A DNA stretch of 64,000 nucleotides, taken from Klenkia marina. Its GTDB lineage: Bacteria; Actinomycetota; Actinomycetes; Mycobacteriales; Geodermatophilaceae. This document shows positions 34,573 through 45,074 of this stretch, one piece after another. A program made the translations under genes and the position numbers. The notes beneath the pieces are model-generated. The model was not told where the DNA came from. It ran no database searches and was given only the letters and a program-made list of their open reading frames with translations. Position 1 is the stretch's first letter, and every line of letters starts with the position of its first letter. The stretch spans positions 1 to 64,000 of the forward strand of contig NZ_FMUH01000001.1 of NCBI RefSeq assembly GCF_900101025.1, given 5' to 3'.

Positions 34573-36795
34573 TCAGGCCGCCGGGCTCGGCGACATCTGT
34601 GCAGCCTGCCGCAACGCCTCGACCATGCTGCGGACGTCGACCTTGCCGGTGCCGGCGATGTCGAAGGCCGTGCCGTGGTCGACCGAGGTGCGGATGACCG
34701 GCAGGCCCACGGTGATGTTGACCCCGGTCTCGATGCCCAGGATCTTCACCGGACCGTGGCCCTGGTCGTGGTACATGGCCACGATGAGGTCGTAGTCGCC
34801 GCGACCGGCCACGAAGAACGCCGTGTCGGCGGGCATCGGACCGCGGGCGTCGATGCCGTCGGCCTGCAGCACCTCCAGCGCGGGGACGATCTTCTCCTCC
34901 TCCTCGCCGTAGCCGAACAGGCCGTTCTCCCCGGCGTGCGGGTTGATGCCGCAGACGCCGATGCGCGGGTTCTCGATGCCCGAGCGCACCAGGGCGTCGT
35001 GGCCGCGGCGCACGGTCCGCTCGACCAGGCCCGGCTCGATCTTCGCGATCGCGTCGATCAGCCCGATGTGGGTGGTCACGTGGATGACCCGGATCTTCGG
35101 CGAGCTGAGCATCATCGAGACCTCCTCGATGCCGCAGAAGTGCGCCAGCAGCTCGGTGTGACCGGGGTAGACGTGCCCGGCGGCGTGCAGCGCCTCCTTG
35201 TTCAGCGGCGCGGTGCAGATGCCCTGCACCCGGCCGGCCATGGCCAGCTCGGCGGCGACCCGGATGTACTCGTAGGCGGCGTGCCCGGCCACCGGCGACA
35301 GCTGACCGAAGGGCAGGTCGGCCGGCAGCAGGCCCAGGTCGACGACGTTGATCCGGCCGGGCTCGAAGACGGCCTGCTCGGGGCCCTCGACCACCACGAC
35401 CCGCGCGGCCAGGCCGAGCACCTCGGCGGCCTGCCGCAGCCGGGCGGCGTCGCCGATCACCACGGGACGGCAGTCGGCGAAGGATGCCTCCTCGACCAGG
35501 GCACCGACCACGACCTCGGGGCCGACCCCGGCGCCGTCGCCCATCGTGACCGCGATCCAGGGACGGGTGTCGGTGCTCGTGGAGGTCATGGGTGCGGTGC
35601 CTTCCGTCGGGGTCAATGCGGTGAGGATGGAGACCAGGGAGTCCGGGTCGCCGAAGCTGCCGGGCCGGGTGACCACGGTGCGGCCGTCGTCGGTGGTGCT
35701 GACGACGGCGCCGTGGTGCACGGAGCCGCGCGGGGTGAGCGCGGTGACGTCGAGGGCGTCGAGCACCCGCCGGGCGGTCTCGCCGCCGGTGAGCACGAGG
35801 TCGACCAGGGCATCGGTGAGCTGCAGCGCGTCGGCCACCAGCCGGGCGAGGCCGGCGGACAGCGCACGGGAGGCGCCGTGGTCGACGGCGTCCGTCGGGT
35901 CGGGTCGCAGCACCAGCGGGCCGCGGGCCAGGGCGGTGGCGACCTCGGCGGCCCACCCGGCCTCGGCCTCCGGCTCGGTGAGCGCGGCCACCGGGACCAC
36001 GAGCTCGGCCACCCCCGCGGCGGTCAGCCGGCCCACCTGGACGGCGGCCACGGGCTCAGCCGTCCCGACCACCACGAGCGGACCGGCCGTGGCGGCCGGG
36101 CGCCGGCGGTCCACGGGTGCGGCAGCCGGGTCGACGGCGGTGGTGGGGAGGGTGCGCCCGAGGGCGGCGGCCAGGCCGCCGGAGCCGGCCAGCGCGACAC
36201 CGTCCAGCTCCGCCACGGCGGCGACGACGGCGTCGAGGTCGGCGTCGGTCTCCCCGTCGCACACGGGGACGCGGCCGGCGGTCAGCAGGGCGTGCAGCGC
36301 CCCGGCCAGCCCGGTCGAGCGGACGGTCGCGAGGTCGACGACCGCGACCGGCAGGGGGGCGAGCGCCTCCCCGACCGAGGCCGGGGCTGGGCGACCCTCG
36401 GTCGCCCAGGCGTCGGTGGCCGACAGCGGGCGACCGGCGACGGCGGCCGTCCCTCCCACCACGACCCGGTCCAGTGCGGGCAGCGCGGGGGCGACGACGA
36501 CCGGGCCGGCGGCGCCCACCGCGGCCGCGAGCGGGCCGCGGAGCAGGGAGTCGACCTTCACCAGCACCTGCGCGGATCGCGCAACGGTCAACGCAGCCCG
36601 CACGCGGTCGGCCACGATGTCGTCGGGCCGGTGGCGGGTGTCCAGGTCGAGCACGCAGCTGCCCGGGAGCACGGTGGGTGCGGTGTCGCCGCCGAGCAGC
36701 AGCGCCGCGCCGGATCCCAGCAGCACGGCGGTCTCCGCGGCACCGGACAGGTCGTCGGCGACGGCCACCACGACGGGGGTCGACGGACGGGTCAC
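34573..36795 (-). CDS. Fusion of four-carbon acid sugar kinase (DUF1537/DtnK-like) and PdxA2-type dehydrogenase
   Basis: One uninterrupted 740-residue frame. Residues 1-402 resemble the four-carbon acid sugar kinases, with VAVADDLSGAAETA at the start, SLLRGPL and the C-terminal LVLTGGETARRVLDALD. Residues 403-740 are a PdxA-type dehydrogenase with metal histidines in GHVYPGHTELLAHF, NPHAGENGLFG and AMYHDQGHGPVK. In characterised pairs the kinase phosphorylates D-threonate or D-erythronate at C4, and PdxA2 oxidises and decarboxylates it to dihydroxyacetone phosphate. Start GTG 36795 has GGAGG upstream. An internal ATG at 35589, nine bases after GGAAGG, could also give a free dehydrogenase. Confidence 0.85.
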   Translation of the reverse strand: MTRPSTPVVVAVADDLSGAAETAVLLGSGAALLLGGDTAPTVLPGSCVLDLDTRHRPDDIVADRVRAALTVARSAQVLVKVDSLLRGPLAAAVGAAGPVVVAPALPALDRVVVGGTAAVAGRPLSATDAWATEGRPAPASVGEALAPLPVAVVDLATVRSTGLAGALHALLTAGRVPVCDGETDADLDAVVAAVAELDGVALAGSGGLAAALGRTLPTTAVDPAAAPVDRRRPAATAGPLVVVGTAEPVAAVQVGRLTAAGVAELVVPVAALTEPEAEAGWAAEVATALARGPLVLRPDPTDAVDHGASRALSAGLARLVADALQLTDALVDLVLTGGETARRVLDALDVTALTPRGSVHHGAVVSTTDDGRTVVTRPGSFGDPDSLVSILTALTPTEGTAPMTSTSTDTRPWIAVTMGDGAGVGPEVVVGALVEEASFADCRPVVIGDAARLRQAAEVLGLAARVVVVEGPEQAVFEPGRINVVDLGLLPADLPFGQLSPVAGHAAYEYIRVAAELAMAGRVQGICTAPLNKEALHAAGHVYPGHTELLAHFCGIEEVSMMLSSPKIRVIHVTTHIGLIDAIAKIEPGLVERTVRRGHDALVRSGIENPRIGVCGINPHAGENGLFGYGEEEEKIVPALEVLQADGIDARGPMPADTAFFVAGRGDYDLIVAMYHDQGHGPVKILGIETGVNITVGLPVIRTSVDHGTAFDIAGTGKVDVRSMVEALRQAAQMSPSPAA

Positions 36796-36861
36796 GGGGC
36801 ACCTCCGACCGGTCGGGCGGTCCGGTGCGGACCGCGTTGTCCTGTGCAGCGTGGCACAGAG

Positions 36862-36898
36862 TGCGCGAAACGCGCCAGTGTCTTGCGCGAAACGCGCA
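36862..36898. promoter_or_regulatory. Twin palindromic operators between the kinase fusion and the ABC operon
   Basis: TGCGCGAAACGCGC occurs at 36862-36875 and again, with a further A, at 36884-36898. Each is a GCGCG-AAA-CGCGC dyad, and their centres are 22 bases apart, two helical turns. They lie 67 bases before the fusion start and 74 bases before the binding-protein start. They are the best candidates for the DeoR binding sites. Confidence 0.7.
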
Positions 36899-36971
36899 CA
36901 CCGTGGCACGGTGACCCAGGCAACACCGAACTGACCGGCGCCCGGCCGGCCGACGATCCGAGAGGTCGACG

Positions 36972-38555
36972 ATGACCACAGCCACGAGCAGGGAGTTCTC
37001 CCGCCGCTCGCTGTTCCGCCTCGGCGGCGTGGTGGGGGCCGGGCTCGCGCTCGGCCCCGCGCTGGCCGCCTGCGCCGGTCCCACCGGCACCCCCGGCCCG
37101 GGCACCCTGACCATGGCCCTGAACCGGTCGCTGGTCAGCCTGGACAACAAGCTCAACCAGTTCGACGCCGCCGTCACCGTGCAGCGCGCCGTGCGCCAGG
37201 GCCTCACCCGCATCGGCGCCGACCTCACCCCCGAGCTGGTCCTCGCCGAGCGCTTCGAGCTCACCGGCGACACCGAGTGGACCGTCCAGCTGCGCGAGGG
37301 CGTCGTCTACTCCGACGGCACCCCGGTCACCCCGCAGGACGTCGCCACCGCCCTGGAGATGTACCAGGGCGTCAACGGCTCGTTCCTGGCCTCGTTCTTC
37401 CGCGAGTGGCCCACCGTCGAGGTGCTCGACGAGCGCACCTTCACGATGAACACCGAGCTCCCCGAGCCCAACCTCGACTACCTGTTGGCCAACATCCTCA
37501 TCACCCCGGCGGCGGCCAACGCCCCCGAGGAGCTGCAGAGCGGCGTCGGGAGCGGCCCCTACGTGGTCACCGCCAGCAACCGCGGCACCGGGGACTACAC
37601 GCTGACCCGCAACGAGAACTACTGGGGTGCACCGGCCGCGATCGAGACCGTGCGGGTGCGCTTCGTGCCCGAGGAGTCCAGCCGGGTCGTGTCGATGCGC
37701 TCGGGCGAGGTCGACGTCATCGACACCATCTCGCCCGACTCCGCCGACCAGCTGGCCGGCGTCCGCGACGTGACGATCGAGCGGGTCGACGGCCTGCGGA
37801 TCAGCCAGCTGTTCTACAACTTCCGCAAGCCCGCCGACCACCCGCTGGCCAACGTCCGGGTCCGCCAGGCGCTGTCCATGGGCATCGACGGCCGCGCCCT
37901 GGTCGACGACGTCCTGGTCGGGTCGGTCACCGCCGCGAAGGGCGTCGTGCCCGAGGGCCTGGCCGGGGGCACCGGTGACCACGAGTACGTGTTCGACCCG
38001 CGCGGGGCCAAGCAGCTGCTGGCCGCCGAGGGCATCCAGGACGGCGACCTCGAGCTCACCATGATCTGGGAGACCGGCGAGTTCGCCAACGACACCTCCG
38101 TCATGGAGGCCGTCGTCCAGATGATGGGCGACATCGGCGTGCGCACGAGGCTCGTCCAGTTCCAACCCGGCGGCGACATCTCGCTGTGGCGGCAGGGCCG
38201 GGCCGGCGACTGGGACGTGCTGGGCAACGGCTTCGCCTCCCCCACCGGCCTGGCGCTCACCATGCTGCAGGGCATGTACGGCGGCACCGCCGAGCGCGAG
38301 GCCACCCGCGACACCTACCACGGCTACGTCGTCCCCGAGGTGCAGCAGCTGATCGCCGCTGCCGGCACCGAGGTCGACCCCACCCGCCGCACCTCGCTGC
38401 TCGCGCAGGCGCAGGACGCCGTCTGGGAGACCTGGCCGTGCATGTGGGCCTTCGTCCCCGACGCCGTGCTGGCCCGCCGCGACCGCGTGGGCGACCTGGT
38501 GCTCAAGCCGTCCAACTCCTTCGAGCTCTCGACGACGACGCTGGGGCGCAGCTGA
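36972..38555 (+). CDS. ABC transporter substrate-binding lipoprotein, DppA/OppA (SBP_bac_5) family
   Basis: A 527-residue binding protein. It begins with a twin-arginine-like signal (SRRSLFRLGG) and ends it with a lipobox (ALAAC), so it is exported folded and lipid-anchored. The family core includes WTVQLREGVVYSDGTPVTPQDV and GSGPYVVTASN. The family binds peptides, nickel chelates, oligosaccharides and sugar acids. The catabolic genes in the same operon argue for a sugar-acid or glycoside ligand. It is the first gene of a nine-gene operon. Confidence 0.9.
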   Translation: MTTATSREFSRRSLFRLGGVVGAGLALGPALAACAGPTGTPGPGTLTMALNRSLVSLDNKLNQFDAAVTVQRAVRQGLTRIGADLTPELVLAERFELTGDTEWTVQLREGVVYSDGTPVTPQDVATALEMYQGVNGSFLASFFREWPTVEVLDERTFTMNTELPEPNLDYLLANILITPAAANAPEELQSGVGSGPYVVTASNRGTGDYTLTRNENYWGAPAAIETVRVRFVPEESSRVVSMRSGEVDVIDTISPDSADQLAGVRDVTIERVDGLRISQLFYNFRKPADHPLANVRVRQALSMGIDGRALVDDVLVGSVTAAKGVVPEGLAGGTGDHEYVFDPRGAKQLLAAEGIQDGDLELTMIWETGEFANDTSVMEAVVQMMGDIGVRTRLVQFQPGGDISLWRQGRAGDWDVLGNGFASPTGLALTMLQGMYGGTAEREATRDTYHGYVVPEVQQLIAAAGTEVDPTRRTSLLAQAQDAVWETWPCMWAFVPDAVLARRDRVGDLVLKPSNSFELSTTTLGRS

Positions 38556-38556
38556 C

Positions 38557-39527
38557 ATGGCCACCTACCTCGCCAAGCGGGTCGGGCAGAGCGTGCTCAC
38601 GCTCTTCCTGACCATCACCACGGTCTTCGTGCTGCTGCGGCTGGCCCCCGGCGACCCGGCTGCGGCCTACGCCGGGCCCAACCCGACCACCGAGGACCTC
38701 GAGCGCATCCGCGCCCAGTTCGGCCTCGACGACTCGATCCTGGTGCAGTACGGCACCTTCCTGAAGGGCCTGGTCACCGGCGACCTGGGCACGTCGTTCT
38801 CCTTCCAGGCCCCCGCGCTGGACGTCGTGCTCGAGCGGTTGCCGTACACGATCACCCTGGCGCTCTCGGCCATCCTGGTGACCGCCGTGGTGGCCATCCC
38901 GCTGGGCGTGTGGATGGCCCGACGGGCCGACACCGCCAAGGAGTTCGGCGCCAACCTGCTGACCATCACCGGCCAGTCGATGCCCGACTTCTGGAGCGGC
39001 ATCATGCTGCTCACCGTCTTCGCCGTCGTCCTCCCGGTGTTCCCGGCCTCGGGCTTCACCAGCTGGGGCGGTCTGGTGCTGCCCACCATCACCATCGCGA
39101 TCCTGCAGATCGCGCTGATCAGCCGCATGGTGCGCCGCGAGATGACCACCAACATGGCCGCGCCCTACCTCACCGTCGCCCGCTCGCGCGGGGTCGCCGA
39201 GCGGGCGTTGACCTGGCGCTACGCGATGAGCAACTCAGCCATCCCGGTGCTCACCGCGCTGGGCACCCGGTTCGCCGCGATGCTCAACGGCGTCGTCGTG
39301 GTCGAGGTGGTGTTCGCCTGGCCCGGCGTCGGCTCGCTGGTCGTGCGGGCGCTGGAGACCCGCGACTACCCGCTGATCCAGGCCACCGTGCTGGTCACCG
39401 CCGCGCTGACGGTGCTGGTGCAGCTGCTGGTCGACCTGGCCTACCCGCTGCTGGACCCCCGGGTGCGGCTGGCGAAGACGTCGAAGAAGACGGCCCCCGC
39501 CGTCGCCGCCCCCGAAGGAGCCCTGGC

Positions 39528-39531
<4 letters not shown>
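38557..39531 (+). CDS. ABC transporter permease, DppB family
   Basis: A 324-residue inner-membrane permease with six predicted spans. It starts with the DppB-type N-terminus YLAKRVGQSVLTLFLTITTV and RLAPGDPA, and contains the EAA-like cytoplasmic loop YLTVARSRGVAERALTWRYA. It pairs with the next permease to form the channel. The start lies one base after the stop of the binding protein. Confidence 0.92.
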
Positions 39532-40471
<940 letters not shown>

Positions 40472-40475
<4 letters not shown>

Positions 40476-41308
40476 GCACCGTGGTCTTCCCCATCCCGCA
40501 CGACACCACCCCGATCCTCGAGGTCACCGACCTCCAGGTCGAGCTGGTCACCGCCGACCGGGTGGTCCGCGCGGTCGACGGCGTCAGCTTCCGCATCGGC
40601 CGTGGCGAGACCGTGACGATCATCGGCGAGTCCGGCTCGGGCAAGTCGACGACGGCCATGGGCGTGCTGCAGCTGCTGCCCGAGGACCTCGCCGTGCTCT
40701 CGGGATCGGTGAAGGTCGGCGGCGTCGACCTGCTGGTGGACCGCGACGCCGCTCGACGCATCCGCGGCCGCATGGTGTCGCTCATCCCGCAGGACCCGAT
40801 GACCGCGCTGTCCCCGGTGCACTCCGTCGGCAAGCAGCTCACCGGCGCGATCCGGCTGGCCGGCCACCCGCGGTCGGCGGCCCGGGCCCGCGCGGTCGAG
40901 CTGCTGGAGGCCGTGCGCATCCCGCGGCCGGCCGAGCAGCTGGACAAGTACCCGCACCAGCTCTCCGGCGGCATGCTGCAGCGGGTGCTCATCGCCATCG
41001 CGCTCGCCGGGCACCCGGTGCTGCTGGTGGCCGACGAGCCCACCTCGGCCCTCGACGTCACGGTGCAGGCAGGCATCCTCGACCTGATGCTCGAGCTGCA
41101 GGAGCGCACCGGCATCGGGATCCTGATGATCACCCACGACCTCGGCGTCGCCCGGCTCGTCAGCGACCGGATCCACGTCATGAAGGACGGCCGGTTCGTC
41201 GAGTCCGGCGAGGCCGAGCAGGTCGTCGACGCCCCGCACGAGGAGTACACGAAGCGGCTGCTGGCCGCCGTCCCGCAGCTGGGCACGTTCGAGGAGGTCC
41301 CCGCATGA
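40472..41308 (+). CDS. ABC transporter ATP-binding protein, DppD family
   Basis: A 278-residue ATPase with Walker A GESGSGKSTTA, signature LSGGMLQR, Walker B LLVADEPTSALD and the switch histidine in MITHDLGVA. The signature carries Met where Gln is common, as in many DppD proteins. The C-terminal oligopeptide/dipeptide extension is short. Start GTG 40472, with CAGGAGG before it, overlaps the upstream stop. Confidence 0.92.
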
Positions 41309-42108
41309 GCGCGTTCCTGAGCGTCCGCGACCTGGTGGTCAGCTACGGCGGCTTCCGGGCCGTCGACGGCGTCAGCTTCGACATCGGCAAGGGCGAGACG
41401 CTCGCCGTGGTCGGTGAGTCCGGCTGCGGCAAGTCGACCATCGCCCGCGCCCTGGTGCGGCTGGTCACCCCGACGTCGGGGTCGATCGAGCTCGACGGCA
41501 CCGACATCGCCCAGCTGAGCGAGAAGCAGCTGCGTCCGGTGCGGCACCGGGTGCAGATGGTCTTCCAGGACCCCTACGGCTCGTTGGACCCGCACCTCAC
41601 CGCCGAGCGGATCGTGGCCGAGCCGCTGCGCGGGCGGTCCGCGGCCGACCGGCACCGCGAGGCCGCCCGGCTGATCGACCTGGTCGGGCTGCCGGCCAGT
41701 GCGCTCGACCGGCGGCCCGCCGAGTTCTCCGGCGGCCAGCGCCAGCGCATCGGCATCGCCCGGGCTCTGGCGTCCTCCCCCGACCTGCTGGTGCTCGACG
41801 AGGCCACCAGCGCCCTGGACGTCAGCGTGCAGGCCCAGGTGCTCGCCCTGCTCGCCGACCTGCAGCGGGAGCGAGGGCTGACCTACCTGTTCATCAGCCA
41901 CAACCTGGGCGTGGTCAAGCAGATCAGCGACCGCATCGTGGTCATGCGGGCCGGCCGGCTGGTCGAGACCGGGGCCACCGACGACGTGCTGCGTTCCCCC
42001 GCCGAGCCGTACACCCGGGCGCTGCGCGCGGCCGCGCTCGACCCCACCACCATGCGTGGCCGCAAGCCGCGCGACGTCGTCCGCCAGCTGCAGGGAGCCC
42101 CCGCATGA
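41305..42108 (+). CDS. ABC transporter ATP-binding protein, DppF family
   Basis: A 267-residue partner ATPase with Walker A GESGCGKSTIA, the Q-loop in MVFQDPYGSLDPH, signature FSGGQRQR, Walker B LLVLDEATSALD and switch FISHNLGVV. The signature begins with Phe where Leu is typical. It completes the five-gene importer; both its ends overlap the neighbours by four bases (ATGA). Confidence 0.92.
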   Translation: MSAFLSVRDLVVSYGGFRAVDGVSFDIGKGETLAVVGESGCGKSTIARALVRLVTPTSGSIELDGTDIAQLSEKQLRPVRHRVQMVFQDPYGSLDPHLTAERIVAEPLRGRSAADRHREAARLIDLVGLPASALDRRPAEFSGGQRQRIGIARALASSPDLLVLDEATSALDVSVQAQVLALLADLQRERGLTYLFISHNLGVVKQISDRIVVMRAGRLVETGATDDVLRSPAEPYTRALRAAALDPTTMRGRKPRDVVRQLQGAPA

Positions 42109-43079
42109 CCATCGAGATCCCCGGTGCGCCCGTGCCGATGAGCCGGTTGGTGCTGGGCACCATGACCTTCGGCGACACCGTCGACGCCGCCGGCTCCGCC
42201 GCGATGCTCGACGCCGCGCTCGAGGCCGGCATCACCGGCCTGGACACCGCCAACGGCTACGCCGGCGGGGCCACCGAGACCATCCTCGGCCCGCTGCTGG
42301 CCACCCGCCGCGACTCCGTCGTGCTGGCCACCAAGGCCGGCATCCCGCACCCCGACGCCGGTGACCACTCCCCGCTGTCGCGGGCCGGGCTGGAGGCCTC
42401 GCTGGCCGGGTCGCTGGCCCGGTTGCAGGTGGACCGGGTCGACCTGTACTACCTGCACCAGCCCGACCGGGCCACGCCGGTCCGCGAGACCCTGACGACG
42501 CTGGCCGGGTTCGTCGCCGACGGCCGGGTCGGCGCCATCGGGGTGTCCAACATGGCCGCCTGGCAGATCGCCGAGCTGAACGCCGCAGCCGACGAGGTCG
42601 GCTGCCCGCGGCCGGTGGTCGCCCAGCAGCTGTACAACCTGCTGGCCCGCCGGGTCGAGGAGGAGTACCTGGAGTTCGCCCGGGTCAGCGGGCTGGCCAC
42701 GATGGTCTACAACCCGCTGGGCGGCGGGCTGCTGACCGGCAAGCACTCCTTCGACGAGGCGGCCACCAGCGGCCGGTTCGGCGACTCGAAGCTCGCCGCG
42801 ATGTACAGGCAGCGGTACTGGAACCCCGAGCTGTTCGACGCGGTCGCCCGGCTGGCCGAGGTCGCCGACGGCGCCGGCATCCCGCTCGCGGAGCTGGCCC
42901 TGCGCTGGCTGCTGGGGTCCCCCGACGTCGGCGCGCTGCTGCTCGGCGGGTCGAGGGTGGCCCAGCTGCAGCAGAACGTCGCCGCCGCCGCGGCCGGCCC
43001 GTTGCCGGCCGACGTCGTCGCCGCCTGCGACGAGGTCGGTGCCACCCTGCGCGGCCCGATGCCCGCCTACAACCGCTGA
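42105..43079 (+). CDS. Aldo/keto reductase of the catabolic operon
   Basis: A 324-residue AKR with the full catalytic tetrad: Asp and Tyr in LDTANGYAGG, Lys in VLATKAG and His in DLYYLHQPD. It resembles sugar-active members such as aldose dehydrogenases and YajO-like reductases. Next to an aldolase and an SDR it could oxidise the released sugar to a lactone, or reduce a keto intermediate. Start ATG 42105 overlaps the upstream stop. Confidence 0.88.
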   Translation: MTIEIPGAPVPMSRLVLGTMTFGDTVDAAGSAAMLDAALEAGITGLDTANGYAGGATETILGPLLATRRDSVVLATKAGIPHPDAGDHSPLSRAGLEASLAGSLARLQVDRVDLYYLHQPDRATPVRETLTTLAGFVADGRVGAIGVSNMAAWQIAELNAAADEVGCPRPVVAQQLYNLLARRVEEEYLEFARVSGLATMVYNPLGGGLLTGKHSFDEAATSGRFGDSKLAAMYRQRYWNPELFDAVARLAEVADGAGIPLAELALRWLLGSPDVGALLLGGSRVAQLQQNVAAAAAGPLPADVVAACDEVGATLRGPMPAYNR

Positions 43080-43101
43080 CCCCGACGCCTTGGAGCCCGA
43101 G

Positions 43102-43896
43102 TTGACCCGCCACACCGACCTGACCACCGCGATCCGGGCCCGCCAGCGCGTGCTCGGCTACTGGATCACCCTCGACTCCCCCGTCTCCACCGAGCGCATC
43201 GCCCGCACCGGCTACGACTACGTCGCCCTCGACGCCCAGCACGGCCTGTTCTCCTACGAGGGCATGCTGCGGGGCATCACCGCCGTCGACGCCGCGGGCG
43301 GGGTGGCGTGGGTCCGGGTCGAGGCCAACGACCCCACCTACATCGGCAAGGCGCTGGACGCCGGCGCGAGCGGGGTGATCGTGCCGCTGGTCGACGACGC
43401 CGAGCAGGCCGCCGCCGCCGTCGCCGCGGCGAAGTACCCGCCGGTCGGCCGGCGCAGCTACGGCCCCATGCGCTCGGCCCTGCGGGTCGGGCCGAAGCCT
43501 GCGGACAGCAACGACGCCACGCTGGTGCTCGCGATGATCGAGACGCCCGAGGGCCTGGCGAACGTGGCGGAGATCTGCGCGACCCCCGGGTTGGACGGCG
43601 TCTACGTGGGCCCCTCCGACCTGTGCATCGCCGTCGGCGGCGCGTTCCCCAACGACCCCGCCGTGGCCGACGTCTTCGAGGCCGCGCTGGTGACCGTGCG
43701 CGAGGCCGCCGCGGCCGCCGGGGTGGCCGCCGGCATCCACACCGCCGCCGGCGCCCAGGCCGCGCAGCGGCTGGCCGAGGGCTACACCTTCGCCACCGTC
43801 TCCTCCGACCTGACCCACCTCGAGCAGGCCGCCGCCGACCACCTCGCCCGCGCCCGGGGCTCGGCGTCCGCGACCGGCGACGGGACGGGCTACTGA
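43102..43896 (+). CDS. HpcH/HpaI family aldolase (class II, pyruvate type)
   Basis: A 264-residue metal-dependent aldolase. The family pattern runs DYVALDAQHG, the substrate arginine in WVRVEAND, the metal ligands in MIETPEGLANV and VGPSDLCIAVG, and the glycine-rich YVGPSD loop. These enzymes split 2-keto-3-deoxy acids into pyruvate and an aldehyde. A 2-keto-3-deoxy sugar acid is the likely substrate. The start is TTG 43102, with GGAG six bases upstream. Confidence 0.88.
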   Translation: MTRHTDLTTAIRARQRVLGYWITLDSPVSTERIARTGYDYVALDAQHGLFSYEGMLRGITAVDAAGGVAWVRVEANDPTYIGKALDAGASGVIVPLVDDAEQAAAAVAAAKYPPVGRRSYGPMRSALRVGPKPADSNDATLVLAMIETPEGLANVAEICATPGLDGVYVGPSDLCIAVGGAFPNDPAVADVFEAALVTVREAAAAAGVAAGIHTAAGAQAAQRLAEGYTFATVSSDLTHLEQAAADHLARARGSASATGDGTGY

Positions 43897-45074
43897 TGAC
43901 CGCCACCGAGCTGGTCCGCGACGGCGTGCTCCGCGACACCGGCCCCGGACGCCGCGACGCCTTCCTGCCCACCACCACCGTGCAGGTGCACGCCGCGAAC
44001 CTCATGACGCTGCCCGACGGCACGCTGGGCTGCGTCTGGTTCGGCGGCACCCAGGAAGGCGTCCCGGACATCTCGATCTGGTTCTCCCGGCTGGTCGGCG
44101 AGGCGTGGTCCCCCGCCGTCCAGCTGTCCGACGACGGCACCCGCTCCGAGCAGAACCCGGTGCTCTTCCCGGCCCCCGACGGCACGACCTGGCTGCTGTG
44201 GACCGCCCAGCACGCCGGGGACCAGGACTCCGCCGAGGTGCGCTGCCGGGTGTCCCCCGACTCCGGGGCCAGCTGGGGCGAGGTGCGCACGCTGTTCCCG
44301 GCCACGCCGACCGGCGGGGTGTTCGTGCGCCAGCCGGTCGTGGTGCTGCCCTCGGGGCGCTGGCTGCTGCCGGTGTTCTCCTGCGTCACGGTGCCCGGCC
44401 AGAAGTGGGTCGGCGACGTCGACACCAGCTCGGTGATGGTCTCCGACGACGCCGGCGCCACCTGGCGCGAGGTCGCCGTCCCTGGGTCGACCGGGTGCGT
44501 GCACATGGACGTCGTCCCGGTCGACGGCGGGCTGGCCGCGTTCTACCGCAGCCGCTGGGCCGACTGGGTGCACCGCTCGACGTCGGCCGACGACGGCGAC
44601 ACCTGGTCCGCCCCGGTGCCCACCGGACTGCCCAACAACAACAGCTCGATCCAGGTCACCGCGCTGGCCGACGGCCGGTTGGCCATGGTGCTCAACCCGA
44701 CCCAGGCCGGGCCGGGCACCCCGCGCCGGCTCTCGCTCTACGACGAGATCGACGACTCCGGGCTGGCCGACGCCCAGGGGGTGGCCGAGCCGGTCGTCGA
44801 CGACGGCGCCCGGCACGCGTTCTGGGGCACTCCGAGAGCGCCCATGACGCTGGCGCTGTCCACCGACGGCGGGGTCACCTGGCCCGCGCGGCGCGACGTC
44901 GAGACCGGCGACGGCTACTGCCTGTCCAACAACAGCCGCGACGGGGTGAACCGCGAGCTGTCCTACCCCTCGGTGCACCAGACCCCCGACGGGCTGCTCC
45001 ACCTGGCCTTCACCTACCACCGCACGGCGATCGAGCACGTCGTGGTCGACCCGTCGTGGGTGGACGTAGGCTGA
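43896..45074 (+). CDS. Sialidase-fold (BNR-repeat) protein, probable exo-glycosidase or lyase
   Basis: A 392-residue six-bladed beta-propeller of the sialidase superfamily. Asp-box repeats are visible: SPDSGASWGEV, SDDAGATWREV, SADDGDTWSAP and STDGGVTWPAR. There is no signal peptide, so it acts in the cytoplasm on an imported substrate. The exact chemistry is unknown; it need not act on sialic acid. It overlaps the aldolase stop by one base (TGATG). Confidence 0.8.
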   Translation: MTATELVRDGVLRDTGPGRRDAFLPTTTVQVHAANLMTLPDGTLGCVWFGGTQEGVPDISIWFSRLVGEAWSPAVQLSDDGTRSEQNPVLFPAPDGTTWLLWTAQHAGDQDSAEVRCRVSPDSGASWGEVRTLFPATPTGGVFVRQPVVVLPSGRWLLPVFSCVTVPGQKWVGDVDTSSVMVSDDAGATWREVAVPGSTGCVHMDVVPVDGGLAAFYRSRWADWVHRSTSADDGDTWSAPVPTGLPNNNSSIQVTALADGRLAMVLNPTQAGPGTPRRLSLYDEIDDSGLADAQGVAEPVVDDGARHAFWGTPRAPMTLALSTDGGVTWPARRDVETGDGYCLSNNSRDGVNRELSYPSVHQTPDGLLHLAFTYHRTAIEHVVVDPSWVDVG

